64,000 nucleotides of DNA from Ramazzottius varieornatus (taxonomy: Eukaryota > Tardigrada > Eutardigrada > Parachela > Ramazzottiidae). The translations under genes were made by a program, and so were the position numbers. The DNA lies in NCBI GenBank assembly GCA_001949185.1, contig BDGG01000007.1, positions 1,624,215-1,688,214 on the forward strand, read 5' to 3'. The notes beneath the pieces were generated by a model that was not told the DNA's origin, did no database searches, and saw only the letters and a program-made list of their open reading frames with translations. Below, one piece after another: positions 1-9,561 of the stretch (its first letter is position 1; every line of letters begins with the position of its first letter).

Positions 1-119
1 TTCAGGCGTTTGACACCCCCACTGCAGCCACTGCTGTTGGGCGAACCAGATGGGAAGATACCATCGAACACTATCTCGTTGTCGTCATCCTCATCCGAAA
101 TATACGATGAGTGTTCCAT
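1..119 (-). CDS. 5' end of an unidentified gene running off the left edge
   Basis: On the minus strand an ATG at 117-119 opens a frame that stays open to the window edge (about 39 codons). The peptide begins MEHSSYISDEDDDNEIVFDG and then becomes Ser/Gly/Pro rich. The acidic, low-complexity start is typical of the N-terminal tail of an intracellular regulatory protein, but I recognise no domain. The ATG lies in a good context and the acidic run looks coding, yet the fragment is too short to name. An exon boundary could lie just outside the window. Confidence 0.4.
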   Translation of the reverse strand, partial: MEHSSYISDEDDDNEIVFDGIFPSGSPNSSGCSGGVKRL

Positions 120-484
120 GGCGAGGTGGCAGCGAAAGTCAAAACAGATCCAGGAAGAAAGCGAGGAGAAAGGCGGAAACAAGTGAAAAATAAATTTTCT
201 TGCGTTGCAAACCCGAACAACTGGCTTGGCCGTGGCCGCCATTTCGGCTGCGGCGTTTCAGTATGCTGAGCGTACATCGTTGTGAGGGGTACGAGTTATG
301 GTGCGGTGTTACGATTATTTTTCGAAATTGTGGTGCAGTACGGTTACGAGTTTAGTTGTTGTCTGGATACGCTGAAGGTTACACTGAAGGCAAAATTTGC
401 AAACCCCCGAAGACATTTTGACGGTAAGGTGCTGCGGAGGCAAAGCATAGCAAGCCGATTTGCTCGTGTAGAGGTGTAGTGGAC
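120..484. other. intergenic / promoter side of the edge gene
   Basis: About 365 bases between the minus-strand start at 119 and the first transposon remnant. Small ORFs on both strands overlap each other and show no recognisable protein signal. It would hold the promoter and 5' UTR of the edge gene. I see no clear TATA box or repeat. Confidence 0.4.
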
Positions 485-509
485 TAGTGGTCTCATTTAT
501 AGAAATTAA

Positions 510-747
510 GTTGCCACTCCCGTTCACTTGCAACCGTAGCTACGGCCTTGCTCCGCCCCTTTCGTGACGTCTAACTACATTTGCTTTCCGGAGCTCCCCT
601 TATTTTCGGAAAATAGCGTAATCGGAGTTACGATTGGCTGGCATTGGGAAGCATGGTTGCTGCCCAACTATTCAAAGTTCTGATCAGCTGCGAGTGACGT
701 TACAACTCATCTTAGTTGCAGTGGGACTTTCATCTGGTGGTGGCAAC
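510..747. mobile_element. short TTAA-flanked MITE inserted in the left arm
   Basis: A 238-bp insert begins GTTGCCAC and ends GTGGCAAC, with TTAA directly outside both ends (506-509 and 748-751). TTAA duplication is the signature of piggyBac-type insertion. The terminal inverted repeat is only 8 bp and no protein is encoded, so the family is an inference. Just outside the right end a 12-bp unit (TAATGTCTGTAC) is repeated in tandem. Confidence 0.5.
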
Positions 748-1559
748 TTAATGTCTGTACCTAATGTCTGTACAGAACTGTTACGATTTACAGCAACACG
801 CCCCCTGGCTTTTAACTGGTGGCTGCGTGTCATACTGCCACGCCCATTTCCAAGGTGGTTCCTGTCTGGACCACAGCAATGAGTTGATTGTCTTCAATGG
901 CCAACTTCTCGTCAAGATCGGCAAAACGACTAGTTCCTAGGACCTACTTCCCTCTTTGATGATGCCAACCTAGATCCTAGGAACCACTTTCGAAGTTCAG
1001 GTTCACGAAATCTGGATTCACTTAGAAATTGCATTGCAGGCCTCCTTGCAAACCCACACAACACTAGCACAAAGGAAGTTCAATGTGAGCTGACTCTAAG
1101 GTTGAAGCTCCGTACGAATAGCGATGGAATCTGCCTAATAACTGGGTTTCAGGAACCAAGCTCAGCAGCCAAAGGACACACGTAAGAGAGCTAGTGGCTT
1201 TTGAAAATCAAATTCGCCCAGATAGTCGCAGCCTTGCCAGAAATCCATCAAGCAACAGTTCACGCATGTACACAATTTTCAGATGTACCAGTAATGGTCC
1301 AGCTTGCTTGTTCATGCGAACCTTTTGTTATCTGAACAGATGATCGTCATGAGGATTCTACCGGGCAACTGGAAACAGGCACGGGGAAACTTCAGCTTGT
1401 GAGTCGGCTTGACTTCGTGCCAATACTGAGCGGGTTTGCAAGGAAGCTTGCAATGCATTTCTTAATTAAGTCTAGATTTTTTGAAGAACTTGAACTTCGA
1501 AAGTGGTTCCTAGAACCTAGGTTGGCATTATTAAAGATCGGAGTACGTCCTAGGAAGTC

Positions 1560-2012
1560 TAATCATGAGAATTGCATTTTACATTACATTATATTTTACA
1601 TTACAATTACACTTTTACATGACATTACAACCACGGGGAAGTTGTAACGTAAATTTAAAATGTAATTACAACTTTTACCTGCCAGAATCTGCGGTATTTT
1701 TGAGTATTTTGCCGCCGGAAATCTAAAATTCGACTGACTTACGCGGCAAACCGTCAGAAACTTCTTAAGTATGGTCATTTTGCAACCGTTTTTTCATCTT
1801 TGTCTGGAAGACAATTACTAAGATCTATATTCTATGCAAACATAGACATAGCTGTTTCGTCGTTTTCGTCGCTCCTTGTCACTTTTAGGTGTTACAAACC
1901 GCTCGGTCTGTAAAATGTAAACTATGGTAGAATGTGATTACACGTTTACAATTACACTTTGCATTACACGGACCATCTGCGTGTAATGATCATCATTACA
2001 GCAGGAATTAGT
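1560..2012. mobile_element. AT-rich insertion in the right arm
   Basis: The left arm reads continuously through CCTAGGAAC and GTCGTTTTGCC, whereas the right arm has about 450 extra bases at the equivalent point. The extra segment is rich in short TTACAT/ATTACA units at both ends, and imperfect inverted ends (TCTAATCATGA against TGTAATGATGA) can be seen. AGGAA occurs next to both edges and may be a short target duplication. Family unknown. Confidence 0.4.
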
Positions 2013-2188
2013 CGTTTTGCCGGTTTTGACGAGAAGTTGGCCCTTGAAGACAATCAACTCATTGCTGTGGTCCAGACAGGAGCCTTGGAAATGGGCGTGG
2101 CAGTATGATACGCAGCCACCAGTTAAAAGCCAGGGGGCGTGTTGCTGTAAATCGTAACAGTGCTGTGAAATTCTGAATGAGACCACTA

Positions 2189-2754
2189 CAGCTCCATTAA
2201 TTATAATTTGATGCTTCGATTGATTAGCATTCAGCGATTATCGCCCATCGGGCCCTATAGCTATACGGGAAGGCAGCCCACGAGCAATCAAGAGCAACAC
2301 GTCACAGCGGAGGTGCGGCTTATGGCGGAGGCCAAAGCGAATGTAAAGTGCATGCACTCGTTCAACGAGCACGATTGCACGCACTGCAATCTGTCAGCTT
2401 TTTATGCAAAGAACCTGGTATGGCAGGCCGTGTTGTGACATTGCTCCAGCCTGTCCTCGTGCATGCTTGAGTAAGTTCGGCCACCATTTCTCGCAAGCGA
2501 CAATCTTATCTCGTTTGTCCGGCCAAAGATGGACCGAATCTTCAGGATCTTTTTCATGTCTGAAATGAGGTAATCTGAAACCTGGAAGCTGAGATACGGC
2601 TTGAACAAAGTACGCAGAATAACCGAGTTTGGGAGCCAGTCGGACTCGTCAATCGATCAGTGTTGTCGGAGCATGCCAGAACGGTAAATCTTTAAGCGCT
2701 TTAGTCGAGCTGTACGGCCTTCCTTTGCCCAGACAGTCGCTCCGTAACAGACGA
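2189..2754. other. intergenic, nothing recognised
   Basis: About 570 bases with only short overlapping ORFs. I see no domain, repeat or RNA gene. Confidence 0.4.
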
Positions 2755-3450
2755 TAGATAGATAGATTTATTGAGCCTCGACAATCTAGTCGACGGCTAC
2801 CTCGATCGTCAGAGGATAACGAAACATAAAAATACAGTACTAACGACGTTATACAGCTGACTGGTGATTGCACTGCATTCGCCCAGTATACATGACCTCA
2901 CCTCAGCGGCTAATCGTGTCAAAGCCGTGCAGCCGGTTTAGTGCGCTGCCTTTACGTGGACGTGATAGTGACGGACAACGGGGAAACTGTCCCTGGAACT
3001 GGAGGAGGGTGGCCCCCGAAAGGCTACCAGAACCTCGACCCGCCGAGCCAGGCGGATCAACCTCCCGTCGGTACTCCCAGGTTCGGAGGGCGAGCCCAAA
3101 TCGGCGAAGGAGACCCTCGCGACGGACAGCAAAAACCCAACCACACACATGGACCAGCTCGAACATCAAACCGGGAACGACGGAGCCAGTCGGACATGGA
3201 AATTGACAAGTGAGCACCTGGACGAAAGCGGAAAGAACACTCCCTGATTCCTTGTATGGTGGTTAGCTCTCCCTGCTCTGGTTGTGCGAGTTTTCCACTT
3301 CCTTTCTGGTGCCTGATCTCGGATTGTAATTTCTATGTGTCTATCTTCTGAAGTTAATCTTGATCGCTTCCACTTGCCAAAGCCTTTAGTACTGTATTTT
3401 TATGTTTTGTTATCCTCTGACGATCGAGGAAGCCGTAGACTAGATTGTCT
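2755..3450. repeat. two copies of one repeat in opposite orientation
   Basis: The segment 2775-2842 is repeated, inverted and about 90% identical, at 3386-3450. The left copy runs into a (GATA)n microsatellite at about 2753-2767 preceded by an AATAAA-like stretch, which looks like the 3' tail of a non-LTR retroelement. The right copy ends in a CTATC-like run. Between them (2870-3220) lies a GC-rich stretch open in several frames with Pro/Gly/Arg-rich translations and no recognised domain. It could be two head-to-head truncated retroelements or one element with long inverted repeats. Confidence 0.45.
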
Positions 3451-3483
3451 GTCCATCTATAGCTATATCGGGCCAGGTCATCG

Positions 3484-3999
3484 TGAGGTTGTGCATTCCA
3501 GACCATACCCTCTTGGAATGGAAAATAGGAAAGGGATTCCTGATATTCCTATCCTCCTATTTTCCTTCTCCAAAATTCTCCGATGGAAACTTGGAATTAC
3601 AAAACACTGTGAAAAGGTATGTTTTTGAGGGGTATATCGATCAAGATGTGCACTTTCCACGCGAATAATGCTTGTACCATGCGGACGAATGCCTTTTTGG
3701 TCCAAAATATTCCTGCCAACTCTCAGATATCACAGCCACATCGAAAAACCTAACCGTGCATTCCATAAAACCCACCATTTTTGTGGGTTCGAGAGACATT
3801 CGATTAAGTGATCCGTTAATTCATCTGCAAAATCTGAAACAGCGGAATTTCTCACGGAATTCCTAGTAGTTTTCCAGATTTCACTTGTTTTCCAAAATAG
3901 GAATTCCACCGTTCCAAATCCTCACCCCTTGGAACGGAGAGGAATTCGTGGAATGGAACGGAATATGGAAAGCAATGGAATTTGGAATGCACAACCTTA
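3484..3999. mobile_element. hAT-like MITE rich in GGAAT
   Basis: A 516-bp element. Its ends are TGAGGTTGTGCATTCCA (left) and the inverted TAAGGTTGTGCATTCCA (right), matching except for one base. The 8 bases outside are GGTCATCG (3476-3483) and GGCCATCG (4000-4007), an 8-bp duplication with one mismatch, as left by hAT transposases. The interior is dense in GGAAT/ATTCC words and carries no coding signal. Confidence 0.6.
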
Positions 4000-4007
4000 G
4001 GCCATCG

Positions 4008-4383
4008 GCCATCTTGCAGGTTCTTTCAGCCATTTTGTGGTTTGAAGTTTGAACGCAGAGATGATGAAATTTGATCGATGCCATTAGACTGAACTGTGAA
4101 CAAGATTGCTCGTTCGATCAGCAGGGAGAAGGAGGACTGGCCAAGGTAGCGAGAGGCTGAAGTTCCAGGAGGTCTCTCAGACCGCCACATCCAAATTTCT
4201 CCTTCTTTATAGGACATGATGGACCGATCTATATTTGATGGAGCGTATCCCGGGAAAGTCAGCTTGGAACATCGAGCTGCATCCTCACATATAAAAGCGG
4301 GCAACCGAGCTCGAGGCCTTCTAAGACCAACAGACCACATTGCGCTGTGCCTGAACGACAAACAGTCGACGTCACGACAGGTA
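4008..4383. other. intergenic, nothing recognised
   Basis: About 375 bases between two transposons. No coding or repeat signal stands out. Confidence 0.35.
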
Positions 4384-4616
4384 AGGTAGGGATCATAACA
4401 GGGAAAGGAGCTCTCTCGTACAGAGAAATTTCTGAGCCGCTGCCCAGATCCCTTCCTAGAGAAAATCTTGAGCGATCTTCCGACTTCGGAAATCGTTTTG
4501 CATGTTTTGATTGACAGGATTTGCTCTTGGTCATCCCGCCATCGGGGATATTTTTCTTGATTGTCCGCACGCTACAGACCAACCCGCCCACCGTGGTCTT
4601 TGGACTCTGACGTCAG
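4384..4616 (+). repeat. left terminal inverted repeat of the Tc1/mariner-type element
   Basis: 233 bp, pairing with 6933-7165. The inner end is the palindrome CTGACGTCAG in both arms. Long inverted repeats like this contrast with the 20-30 bp ends of classical mariners. The reverse complement carries an ORF that is shared with the right arm and is not a gene. Confidence 0.85.
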
Positions 4617-5060
4617 CAGGCAAAAAATGAAATCTGTTGCGCGCGTGAAATGTAAAAGGCACCGGCACAGACGATATTCTTATCGGCCTTCTGGCATCTA
4701 ACCTCCATGCTGCACGTTGGAAAACGATAGAGTCGAGACAACTTCTTTGTTGTCTTCTCCTATCACAGCTGGAAAGTATGAAGAGTCAGCCAGGAAAAAA
4801 CTGGAGAGATAAGAGCTTCCATCAAACACAAGCGAAAACCGTCTCCTCAGTTTTCAAATGCACCACAGTATTCTACAATAGCGTATGCCGTAGTCTGACA
4901 AAACTAACAGGAAGCTGAGAGATGTCTTCCAGTTCTTCTCTGTATCCCGTGGATGTGAGGCATATTGCTCATTTATGGAAAGTGCTGGGTCAGTCGTTTT
5001 TGGGTCGAATAAATGTACTCTGACCACTCTGGCAGGTCGCCGTAAGGCAATCGCGCATCT

Positions 5061-6831
5061 GTGCCAGCCAAGTCCACGCACCATCCAGAACATCACTACG
5101 AACTGGGATTTGATAACTGGTCCACCGAGCGGAACTACGTAAATGAAACCTTGGACCCGGTTGTCGAGGCGGAAGAAATGGAGGGTGTCCTGGGCGTCGG
5201 TCGGCACTTGTTGAAGGAGTCGGAATACGGGAAAATTCGTGCGATCATTCACCGGGAGTACAAGTGTAAAATACACATCACGGTGGAATCTCTACTGCCA
5301 TTGGTGGAGGAGAAAGTCGGTGTTAAGGTGTCGAAATCCACGATGTATCGTGTGCTACGTCGAATGGGCTTCCGATATCGGGATCGGTCCACTAAACACC
5401 TGTTTGGTGACCCAAGCCTCAAAGTCAGGCGTATCCGTTACATCCGAGCGGTTCGTCAGTTTCGACAGAAGAATGCCCTGATTGCCTTGCTGGATGAGAC
5501 TTGGTTAAACGAGAACGACCAGTTTCGCAAGAGTTGGATCGAACTCGGCAAAGAAAAATCCACCGGCACAGCCGAAATCCTGTGCAAGGACTGCGGACAG
5601 TCGCATCCAAGTGGATCGGGAAAGCGTCTGGTCATTTTCGACGTGGTGACGGATAGGGGATTCGTTCCCGGATGTGGACTTATCTAGGAAGCCTCAAAGC
5701 ACACTGGGGACTACTACGGGAATTTCAACTACCAAAACTACGAGAAGTAAGCCAGTCTGTCAAATCAATAAATAAAATAAATTGTATGATCTGTTTTGAT
5801 GTTCTTTTCATTCGGAAGAGATTTGCTCGTTGCACCAGGTCAATCAAGTGACTTGATTTTGAGAAAAGTAAAAAAACGTGGGTCAAAATTGAGTTTTTGA
5901 GTATATCTCGCAAACCATTAGTTGGATCTTTCCGGTCCGAGCAGACAAAATGAAGATGTCGACTGGGTCCCTCTGATTGTGAAAGAATTTGTGATGAAAC
6001 TCTTACCGTGACGGAGTACCAGTGCTTCAAGTTTTCGATGACGTCATGATACATTTTGGCTGTTATGGTTTTAGGTTCATGAAGGAGGTGGTGGTTCCCC
6101 GTTTGAAAGAATTTGCTCGGCTCCACGGATATGACACGGTTGTGATCGTGCTGGATAACGCAAGTTATCATTCTCGCTTGATGCCACAGTTCAGAATACC
6201 CAAGAGAGTGAAGAAAGAAATTCAGCAGTGGCTGACTGACCATAGGATCGAGTTCGGTGCGCGGGAACTGGTGGCCGAGCTGTGGCAGAAGGTGACGGAC
6301 TTTCTGAAAAATCACGTGGGCGACAGGTACTACATGGATGACTATTTGAAGACCAAAGAAGGCATCGAGACAGTTCGTCTGCCGCCCTACCACTGTGACT
6401 TCAACCCGATTGAAAAATGCTGGGCCCGCCGCAAAGGGTATGTCGCCAAGCAAAACACCACCAGAGAGCTGCCTGACCTGATCAAGCTGTGGGAAGAATC
6501 TGCTGATATCTTCAAGCCAGAAGACTTCCCCAAGCTCTTCACCCATTGCATCAAGCTTGAGGATGACTACTGGGATATCGACACAAAGGAAGACCGCATT
6601 GAGGCAGTTGGTGACGAGCAAGCCGATGAGGACGTTGCTGAAGAGGGCGGAGACCTGGAGCCCCTGGATCAAGATCTTGACGATGACAATGACCTAGCTT
6701 TGCTTCCGTTTAAGTGTCTTTACCGTGTCCCGCTTGATTACGAAATTCGTCCCACGCCCGTAATACTTTGTCGATTCAAAGAAAATAATATTATCCCCCA
6801 TTACCATAAATTAGCCGAACCCTTATTATAA
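5061..6831 (+). pseudogene. IS630/Tc1-mariner DDE transposase with one intron and one in-frame stop
   Basis: Exon 5061-5746 and exon 6075-6831 are joined by a GT-AG intron (5747-6074). The join restores a continuous frame (…NYEK|FMKEVVVPRL…). The catalytic triad is visible: LLDETW (first Asp), VLDNASYH (second Asp) and CDFNPIEKCW (Glu). About 85 residues separate the second Asp and the Glu, far more than the 34 of Tc1, so it belongs to a long-spacer clade of the superfamily. A TAG at 5685-5687 breaks the frame after PGCGLI; beyond it the same frame continues sensibly to the splice site. A helix-turn-helix-like stretch (RRKAIAHLCQPSPRTIQNI) lies just upstream, about 5035-5110, in another frame, so an N-terminal frameshift or a further splice is also present. 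The tail is acidic. Confidence 0.8.
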
Positions 6832-6932
6832 CGTAGAACTTTTCCTGTAAAGACTGCGGACGGCTTGGGCGCTTGCTGTGGGACCCGATGTAAAACGCGG
6901 AAGTATGGGACAAAACTTTCAAAACAGGTTGA

Positions 6933-7165
6933 CTGACGTCAGAGTCCAAAGACCACGGTGGGCGGGTTGGTCTGTAGCGTGCGGACAATCAAGAAAAATA
7001 TCCCCGATGGCGGGATGACCAAGAGCAAATCCTGTCAATCAAAACATGCAAAACGATTTCCGAAGTCGGAAGATCGCTCAAGATTTTCTCTAGGAAGGGA
7101 TCTGGGCAGCGGCTCAGAAATTTCTCTGTACGAGAGAGCTCCTTTCCCTGTTGTGATCCCGACCT
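6933..7165 (-). repeat. right terminal inverted repeat of the Tc1/mariner-type element
   Basis: 233 bp, the inverted partner of 4384-4616. The outermost base before the flanking TA is at 7165. Confidence 0.85.
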
Positions 7166-7167
7166 TA

Positions 7168-7665
7168 GCCGAAGGCAGTGGTCAATCAGTGCTAAGGTCA
7201 ACTCATTGCAGGCATAACTAACGGAAGAGAACGAGGCGGACTTGTTGCTGCTGTCGAAGAGTATCGACGCACCTCGTCTAAAGACGGCGGCTTTGCGTTT
7301 TATCGGAAAGAATATGGCCGTCTTGAATAGTTCGCCAACCAGCAAGGAACTATGCCAGAAAGCCCGTGCCAAAAGCTGCACGCCGTAATTGTTACCTCTG
7401 TCCAGCTTTTTTTTTTCTTTTGCTGTATCTTCCTTATTTCATTTCGCATTCATTTCTCTGGAAAATGCATCGCGCAGACGGCGATATAGACCATTTTCCA
7501 TGTGTCCGTCTATTAGTCTAGAACAGTCAACAATAAATAATGTGCTGCTGGTACAGCGATGCTCAGCAGGTCTGTAGTACAGCGTCCGAGGGCAGAGCGT
7601 ATTCGCGGTGTCGGAAGTACAGTCTGGAAAACACGTGAACAATTAACATCTCGTTCAGTTTTAGA
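7168..7665. other. intergenic
   Basis: About 500 bases between the transposon and the 3' end of the next minus-strand gene. A poly-T tract at 7408-7417 is followed by ORFs without family signal. Part is expected to be 3' UTR of the gene ending at 7666. Confidence 0.4.
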
Positions 7666-8581
7666 TTAAACGAGATTCCAAAGTGAAGTTGCATTATACT
7701 TGACGCTGTCGACGTTGTAATAAGCTCGGCATTGTTGTATGGCACTCCATGGGGTATTTTGCGCTGTGGCTCCCACCACATCCAAGGTGAAGATGCAGTC
7801 GAAATCGTTCATTAGGTCAGGCTCCGACACGTCTTCCATATCGACTACTTCCACACGCAGGTTAGCAGCCTAAAGCCATAGAACGCACCATATTAGTTAA
7901 GCAGGTTGGTGAGAACCCCCCATCATTCACTACACCGTCTCCAGAAACACCGAGGTTGCCGGCAACCGTTACCCTACAGGCATACCGTCACGTTTCCGCA
8001 GATGTCTTTGCTGACACCTTCTCCTAAATCAAAGACATCCTGGTTGGTTCGGTCGATGATGTGCTGGAAAGTGTGGACGGATCGCGGACCTGGCCAAGCG
8101 GCATAGGCTGTGTTCCTGTAAAGACAAACATCCAGCTGATGATCCCACTGACAGTTTGCCACTTGTGCACTTACACGTCAAGGTCAACGAAGAAGCGAGG
8201 ATCACACTTGCTGGTGGTGTCACAGAACTGGCCATCGTATATTAAACTGCCTGGATTCTCAAAGCGCACCAGCTGGATTTCCATGCGGATGCCGGCGCTG
8301 ATCTGCTGTGGACTGGCTGTGACCATCATGGCGCTGCTGCTCATATCGCTGGCCAATGCCATGGCCCAAGTCATGCCCTCGGTGCCGTTCCAACTAGGAA
8401 GGTTCCACGTTCCCGACAGCCGGCTGACCGAGCCATCAATGCTGCCGTTAACCCCAGTGGCCATCCCAACACTTCCGTCGCTGTTTACCATCATCGGGCC
8501 TGTTTGCCGCTTTACCATCGGTGCGCAGAAAGCCACTCGGACAACCCATTCCGCAAGGAGAAATACCAGCGCCCTCGCCAT
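7666..8581 (-). CDS. secreted protein with an MNNL/C2-like region resembling Notch-ligand N-termini
   Basis: Three exons (8175-8581, 7986-8115, 7666-7869) join in frame to 246 aa. The start at 8581 was chosen because it opens a signal peptide (MARALVFLLAEW then a hydrophobic run ending in CA). The middle holds LVRFENPGSLIYDG followed by FCDTTSKCDPRFF, the spacing and residues of the MNNL domain of Delta/Jagged ligands. LRVEVVDMEDVSEPDLMNDF follows, like the second half of their C2 fold. There is no DSL domain, no EGF repeat and no transmembrane segment, so as modelled it is a short soluble protein. It could be a decoy or a DSL-less co-ligand, or the last exon may be mis-ended and the gene longer. 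Family assignment is moderate. Confidence 0.6.
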
Positions 8582-9561
8582 TAATCCCCGATCGATCGAT
8601 CCCAGCCAGAAAATCTTCAACAACAGAAAAGTGACCACTTGTTTTTCACTTCTAAAATATTCTGTAGAAAATTATCTGAATAGTTTCCGAAATATTCTGC
8701 AGAAAATCGATTGAATATATTTTCCGCGGGGCGGATACGCAGGCGTCGAGCTTTATAGGGCTCGGGAGTCAACAAGTGCTTCACCAGATTGTTCCATATA
8801 GTGTGCAACGGCCAGCAAGGCCACCGACAAACAGTTGCATACCTTCCGTGGGGGAAAATACTCCAAAGGCTGACTTCACATTACCACGACGGCTTTGTTG
8901 TATCTCTTGTCAAGATCCGCACAAAGAAAAATATCAGCACTTGGCCAACATGTCCAATATTGTGGGGAATTTTGCGAATCAGCCTGCAACAAGACACAAC
9001 CTATTGACTTTCGACTTGCTGCGTTCTTCAAAGTATTGTTGGACGAAAGAGAAAAATACTTCCGACAGGAGAGAGCCAGCTGAAAGGCTGCGCAACTTAC
9101 TAGCCAGCTGTTGCTCAAGCAGCAAGGAAGCTATGTACCGACAGTTCGTCAGTAATAATAGCGGAGAACCTAACTGAAAAAAAGCCAAAATTTCACACCT
9201 GAACCAAAAGATGCAGTGACATTGCTTTATGCGTACAGTAGATCACAAAAACAATAAAGACTTTCACCTAACAATAAGATGGAAACAAGAAAAAGAAGCT
9301 TGGAACGTCACAGCCAGAATACTCCGAGTACTGCCACCTCACTGCACCGACAGATTGGTCTGCTAGATGATAAATATAATTATATGAGCTAACCTGAGTA
9401 AAAGACGGAAGCTTGACTAGGTTAGAAACAGAGGATAAAGACTAGAAAAGTCCAGACTGAAGGAGATCCAACAAAACAAAACGTCCTTTAAGATGGTAAA
9501 ACAAAAAGAGCGGCACCGGGACACCAGATTGACTGCCATGGCTCGTCCTTCTTGTCCAGAA
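8582..9561. other. intergenic, convergent/tandem UTR space
   Basis: Nearly 1 kb. It includes a 133-codon plus-strand ORF (8776-9177) whose Cys/Ser/Asn-rich translation matches nothing I know and is overlapped by ORFs in other frames, so I do not call it. AT-rich short repeats of TTCTGTAGAAAA / TTCTGCAGAAAA occur at 8658-8706. 9180-9561 is probably 3' UTR of the next gene. Confidence 0.35.

Larger units (their letters stand above)
487..2186. mobile_element. inverted-repeat (foldback-like) DNA element with nested insertions
   Basis: The two ends are inverted copies: GTGGTCTCATT at 487 matches the reverse complement ending at 2186, and a TA dinucleotide sits outside each end (485-486, 2187-2188), as expected for a TA-target element. 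Inner arms also pair: about 773-935 with 2015-2166, and 940-1060 with 1430-1560. The unpaired centre is about 1060-1430. Each arm is broken by a separate younger insertion (510-747 and roughly 1560-2012). No transposase is encoded, so it is non-autonomous. The outermost boundary is the least certain part. Confidence 0.6.
4384..7165 (+). mobile_element. Tc1/mariner-IS630 superfamily DNA transposon, 2.78 kb
   Basis: Inverted repeats of equal length (233 bp, 4384-4616 and 6933-7165), differing at only a few positions, bracket a DDE transposase gene. TA sits directly outside both ends (4382-4383, 7166-7167), the hallmark target duplication of this superfamily. The outer ends start AGGTAGGGATCA / AGGTCGGGATCA. 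The near-identity of the arms suggests a fairly recent insertion. The encoded transposase is interrupted by a stop codon, so this copy is probably not autonomous. Confidence 0.88.

Noticed and set aside
2868-3217. Overlapping 90-112 codon ORFs on both strands
   Set aside because: Openness in many frames follows from high GC and few stops. No domain, and it lies between repeat tails.
4259-4591. ORF repeated at 4259-4591 (minus) and 6958-7221 (plus) as a possible duplicated gene
   Set aside because: Both are simply translations of the same terminal inverted repeat.
5725-6672. 315-codon minus-strand ORF
   Set aside because: It is the antisense of the transposase exon and intron. The plus strand has catalytic motifs and a clean splice.
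8776-9177. 133-codon plus-strand ORF
   Set aside because: Overlapped by other-frame ORFs, no family signal, no signal peptide, no splice support.
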